DNA of 64,000 nt, taken from Chelydra serpentina. Its lineage: Eukaryota > Chordata > Testudines > Chelydridae. This document shows positions 62,250-64,000 of this stretch, piece by piece; position 1 is the first letter of the stretch, and every line of letters starts with the position of its first letter. The notes below the pieces were generated by a model. The model did not search any database and was not told where the DNA came from. It saw only the letters and a list, made by a program, of their open reading frames with translations. The translations under genes were made by a program, and so were the position numbers. Location: the NCBI GenBank assembly GCA_037349315.1, contig JBAIAC010000042.1, positions 9,858,001 through 9,922,000 of the forward strand, given 5' to 3'.

Positions 62250-63339
62250 GCAGATTAATTCCCATACACATGGACTGTGGGAGATGGGATGTGCTGAACT
62301 GTTGATACTGCGGGGTACATAAGATCGGCCATACTGGGTCAGTCCAAAGTCCATCTAGTCCAGTATCCTGTCTTCTGACAGTGGCCAATGAGAGAAGCCG
62401 CATTAGTACTAGTTCACCAGTCGGGTTTTGTGTAACAGTGTGAACGGGATGAAGTTGCATGCATGTTACTTTTGCTTTCCTGTTAGAGATGGAAGTGAAT
62501 GCCTCATGAAGCGTGGGTGAGTATGATCCGAGATGGTGTAATCAGTGTGACAAGTCTTTTCCCTTCTTCTCGTGTTCTAAGGTTTTGGGTGGGCAGGTGA
62601 GTCCTACTGGAACCTTCACGCTCATTAAATGTCATTTTTGTTTCTGTTGATTTAATTCAGTGACTTTTTCCCACAATAAGTTATTTTTTCTCCTTGCTCC
62701 CCAAACCCTCCTGTTTTGGATAAAGACAGTGCAGAGTGGGTTATGTTTAAAAAATATTTTTTTAGAGAAAATCAACTCACAAGGGGCAAACAGCTCTACA
62801 GAATTTTCTTCTTGTTTCCTTTTTGATGTCTCTGTCCATCATTGACAATGCAACCAGGATCTGGCTTTCAGCCCCTCCCTCTTCTGTTTTCAAATAGAAA
62901 ATCTCTCCCATTCTAAAAATGTTCAAGTGAATGCTCCAGGTGTGGAAGAGTATTTCCAGAACACATCAAAGAAATTGAACTGGTAATTTTTGAGAGGAAG
63001 ACTCCTCCGAGGCCAAGGGGAGAGGGAGGGGAAACATAGGGATTGAGGATATTGGGAGCCAGTGGCCTGTCAGCTCTACACAGTGTTGAAACCAAGGTGA
63101 GCTGAGAAGTTTTTGTCCCATCATCCATTTCTGCTAGAGTGGCTTCATCTGACCCTGTAGTTTGCCAGGGTGGTTGGTGCTCATATCAGGGGTTTGGCTA
63201 TCAGCATATTTTTGAGCTTCCAGAACCTGTGAAACAAGTTCCACCCATTTTCTGACACCCCCGGTCAGGGAATCCTGGACTTCCTCAGAGCATCTCAGTG
63301 GGCTCTTCTCCAGTGGAATCACTTCAGCCCCTAGGGTCT
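62250..63339. other. CR1-B scrap (62317-62400) and unassigned sequence
   Basis: GGCCATACTGGGTCAGTCCA...GACAGTGGCCAATGA is the - strand CR1-B tail. The remainder is unrecognised. An 89-codon - strand frame (63403-63134) reads away from the repeat at 63340, with no known domain. Confidence 0.5.
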
Positions 63340-63521
63340 GCTTTGGTTCCTGTAGAAATTTATGTACATTCCCCAAGTTCTGCCCGCCTCCCCCCACCCC
63401 CACAGGCTGAGACTAGAGTCTGGGGCCTCTCCCTCAGCAAAAGGGATGTTTGAAACCCCTGACTGACCTCCCATCTCTAAATTCCCTAGCCTGTGTTTGC
63501 CAGAAGCTGGGAATGGGCGAT
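63340..63521. repeat. Reverse copy of the 151-bp segment at 32421, with CR1-B edge
   Basis: GGGTCTGCTTTGGTTCCTGT through CTCTAAATTCCCTAGCC is the reverse of 32421-32571. It is followed by TGTTTGCCAGAAGCTGGGAA, the same CR1-B junction as at 32395-32420. On its other side the sequence differs from CR1-B. Confidence 0.8.
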
Positions 63522-63868
63522 CATAGAATCATAGAATCTCAGGGTTGGAAGGGACCTCAGGAGGTCATCTAGTCCAACCCCCTGCTCAAAGCAGGACCAA
63601 CCCCAACTAGATCATCCCAGCCAGGTCTTTGTCAAGCCTGATCTTAAAAACCTCTAAGGAAGGAGATTCCACCACCTCCCTAGGTAACCCATTCCAGTGC
63701 TTCACCACCCTACTAGTGAAAAAGTTTTTCCTAATATCCAACCTAAACCTCCCCCTCTGCAACTTGAGACCATTACTCCTTGTTCTGTCATCTTCTACCA
63801 CTGAGAACAGTCTAGATCCATCCTCTTTGGAACCCCCTTTTAGGTAGTTGAAAGCAGCTATCAACTGC
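63522..63868 (-). mobile_element. CR1-A 3' fragment
   Basis: The tail and C-terminal frame [20 protein letters not shown] (reverse) are present. It is 5'-truncated and abuts an inverted CR1-B tail; GCTATCAACTGCCTAAAAGG marks the junction. Confidence 0.93.
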
Positions 63869-64000
63869 CTAAAAGGGGGTTCGATGGGGGATGGATCACT
63901 TGATGATTACCTGTTCTGTTCATTCCCTCTGAAGCACCTGGCATTGGCCACTGGGCTAGATGGACCATTGGCCTGACCCAGTGTGGCCATTCTTATGTTA
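63869..64000 (+). mobile_element. CR1-B tail, continues past the window
   Basis: GATGGATCACTTGATGATTA...CACCTGGCATTGGCCACTGG...CCATTCTTATGTTA is the B-subfamily 3' end on +, cut by the window edge. Confidence 0.9.

Overview
The window looks like nuclear DNA of a cryptodiran (hidden-necked) turtle. The grounds are chicken-repeat-1 (CR1) LINEs in two subfamilies, a tRNA-derived SINE that shares its 3' tail with CR1 (the tortoise Pol III/Cry type), Penelope-like elements, Harbinger and hAT transposons, and KRAB/C2H2 zinc-finger genes with the linker style seen in turtles and birds. No operons, CRISPR arrays, stand-alone RNA genes or retroviral genes were seen. Most of the sequence is nested transposable-element debris around three host loci.

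Host loci. (1) 12.9-18.1 kb, + strand: a cholinesterase-family gene. A 1.49 kb coding exon carries signal peptide, choline-site Trp and Ser/Glu/His triad, and a second exon at 15872-16035 joins in frame. The exon layout matches vertebrate BCHE/ACHE. The nucleophile elbow is GQSTG instead of GESAG. (2) 25.5-28.4 kb, - strand: a KRAB zinc-finger pseudogene with lesions in KRAB-A (internal deletion), KRAB-B (stop) and the finger array (2-nt frameshift). (3) 54.7-59.4 kb, + strand: an intact-looking zinc-finger gene with a KRAB-B-like exon and a terminal exon of 15 C2H2 fingers. A CpG-rich region at 44.3-45.8 kb may hold its promoter and first exon.

Mobile elements. Two large Harbinger transposons (4675-8740 with TTA target duplication; 49293-53911 with TAA) each carry a two-exon Myb/SANT-like gene on + and a convergent DDE transposase on -. 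Both are damaged, but in different places. Inside the intron of the Myb gene, on the opposite strand, both copies share a third reading frame whose differences fall mostly at third codon positions. It ends at the same stop, and I do not recognise it. This is the best candidate here for an undescribed gene.

Non-autonomous hAT-type elements with 8-bp target duplications are abundant. One family (termini CATAGGCGCCGACT) has six copies with different palindromic cores, one swollen by about twenty 43-bp minisatellite units. A Penelope-like element on the - strand (28.8-32.1 kb) is broken up by CR1 copies and contains a 131-bp almost perfect palindrome. A 5.4-kb segment (37.5-42.8 kb) lies between two inverted copies of an unidentified element. 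The right end (54.8-64 kb) is dominated by two long CR1 copies in opposite orientation, one of them hit twice by SINEs.

Stretches with nothing recognisable are listed as such. Identity percentages and database matches could not be computed; exon calls rest on reading frames, splice signals and family knowledge.
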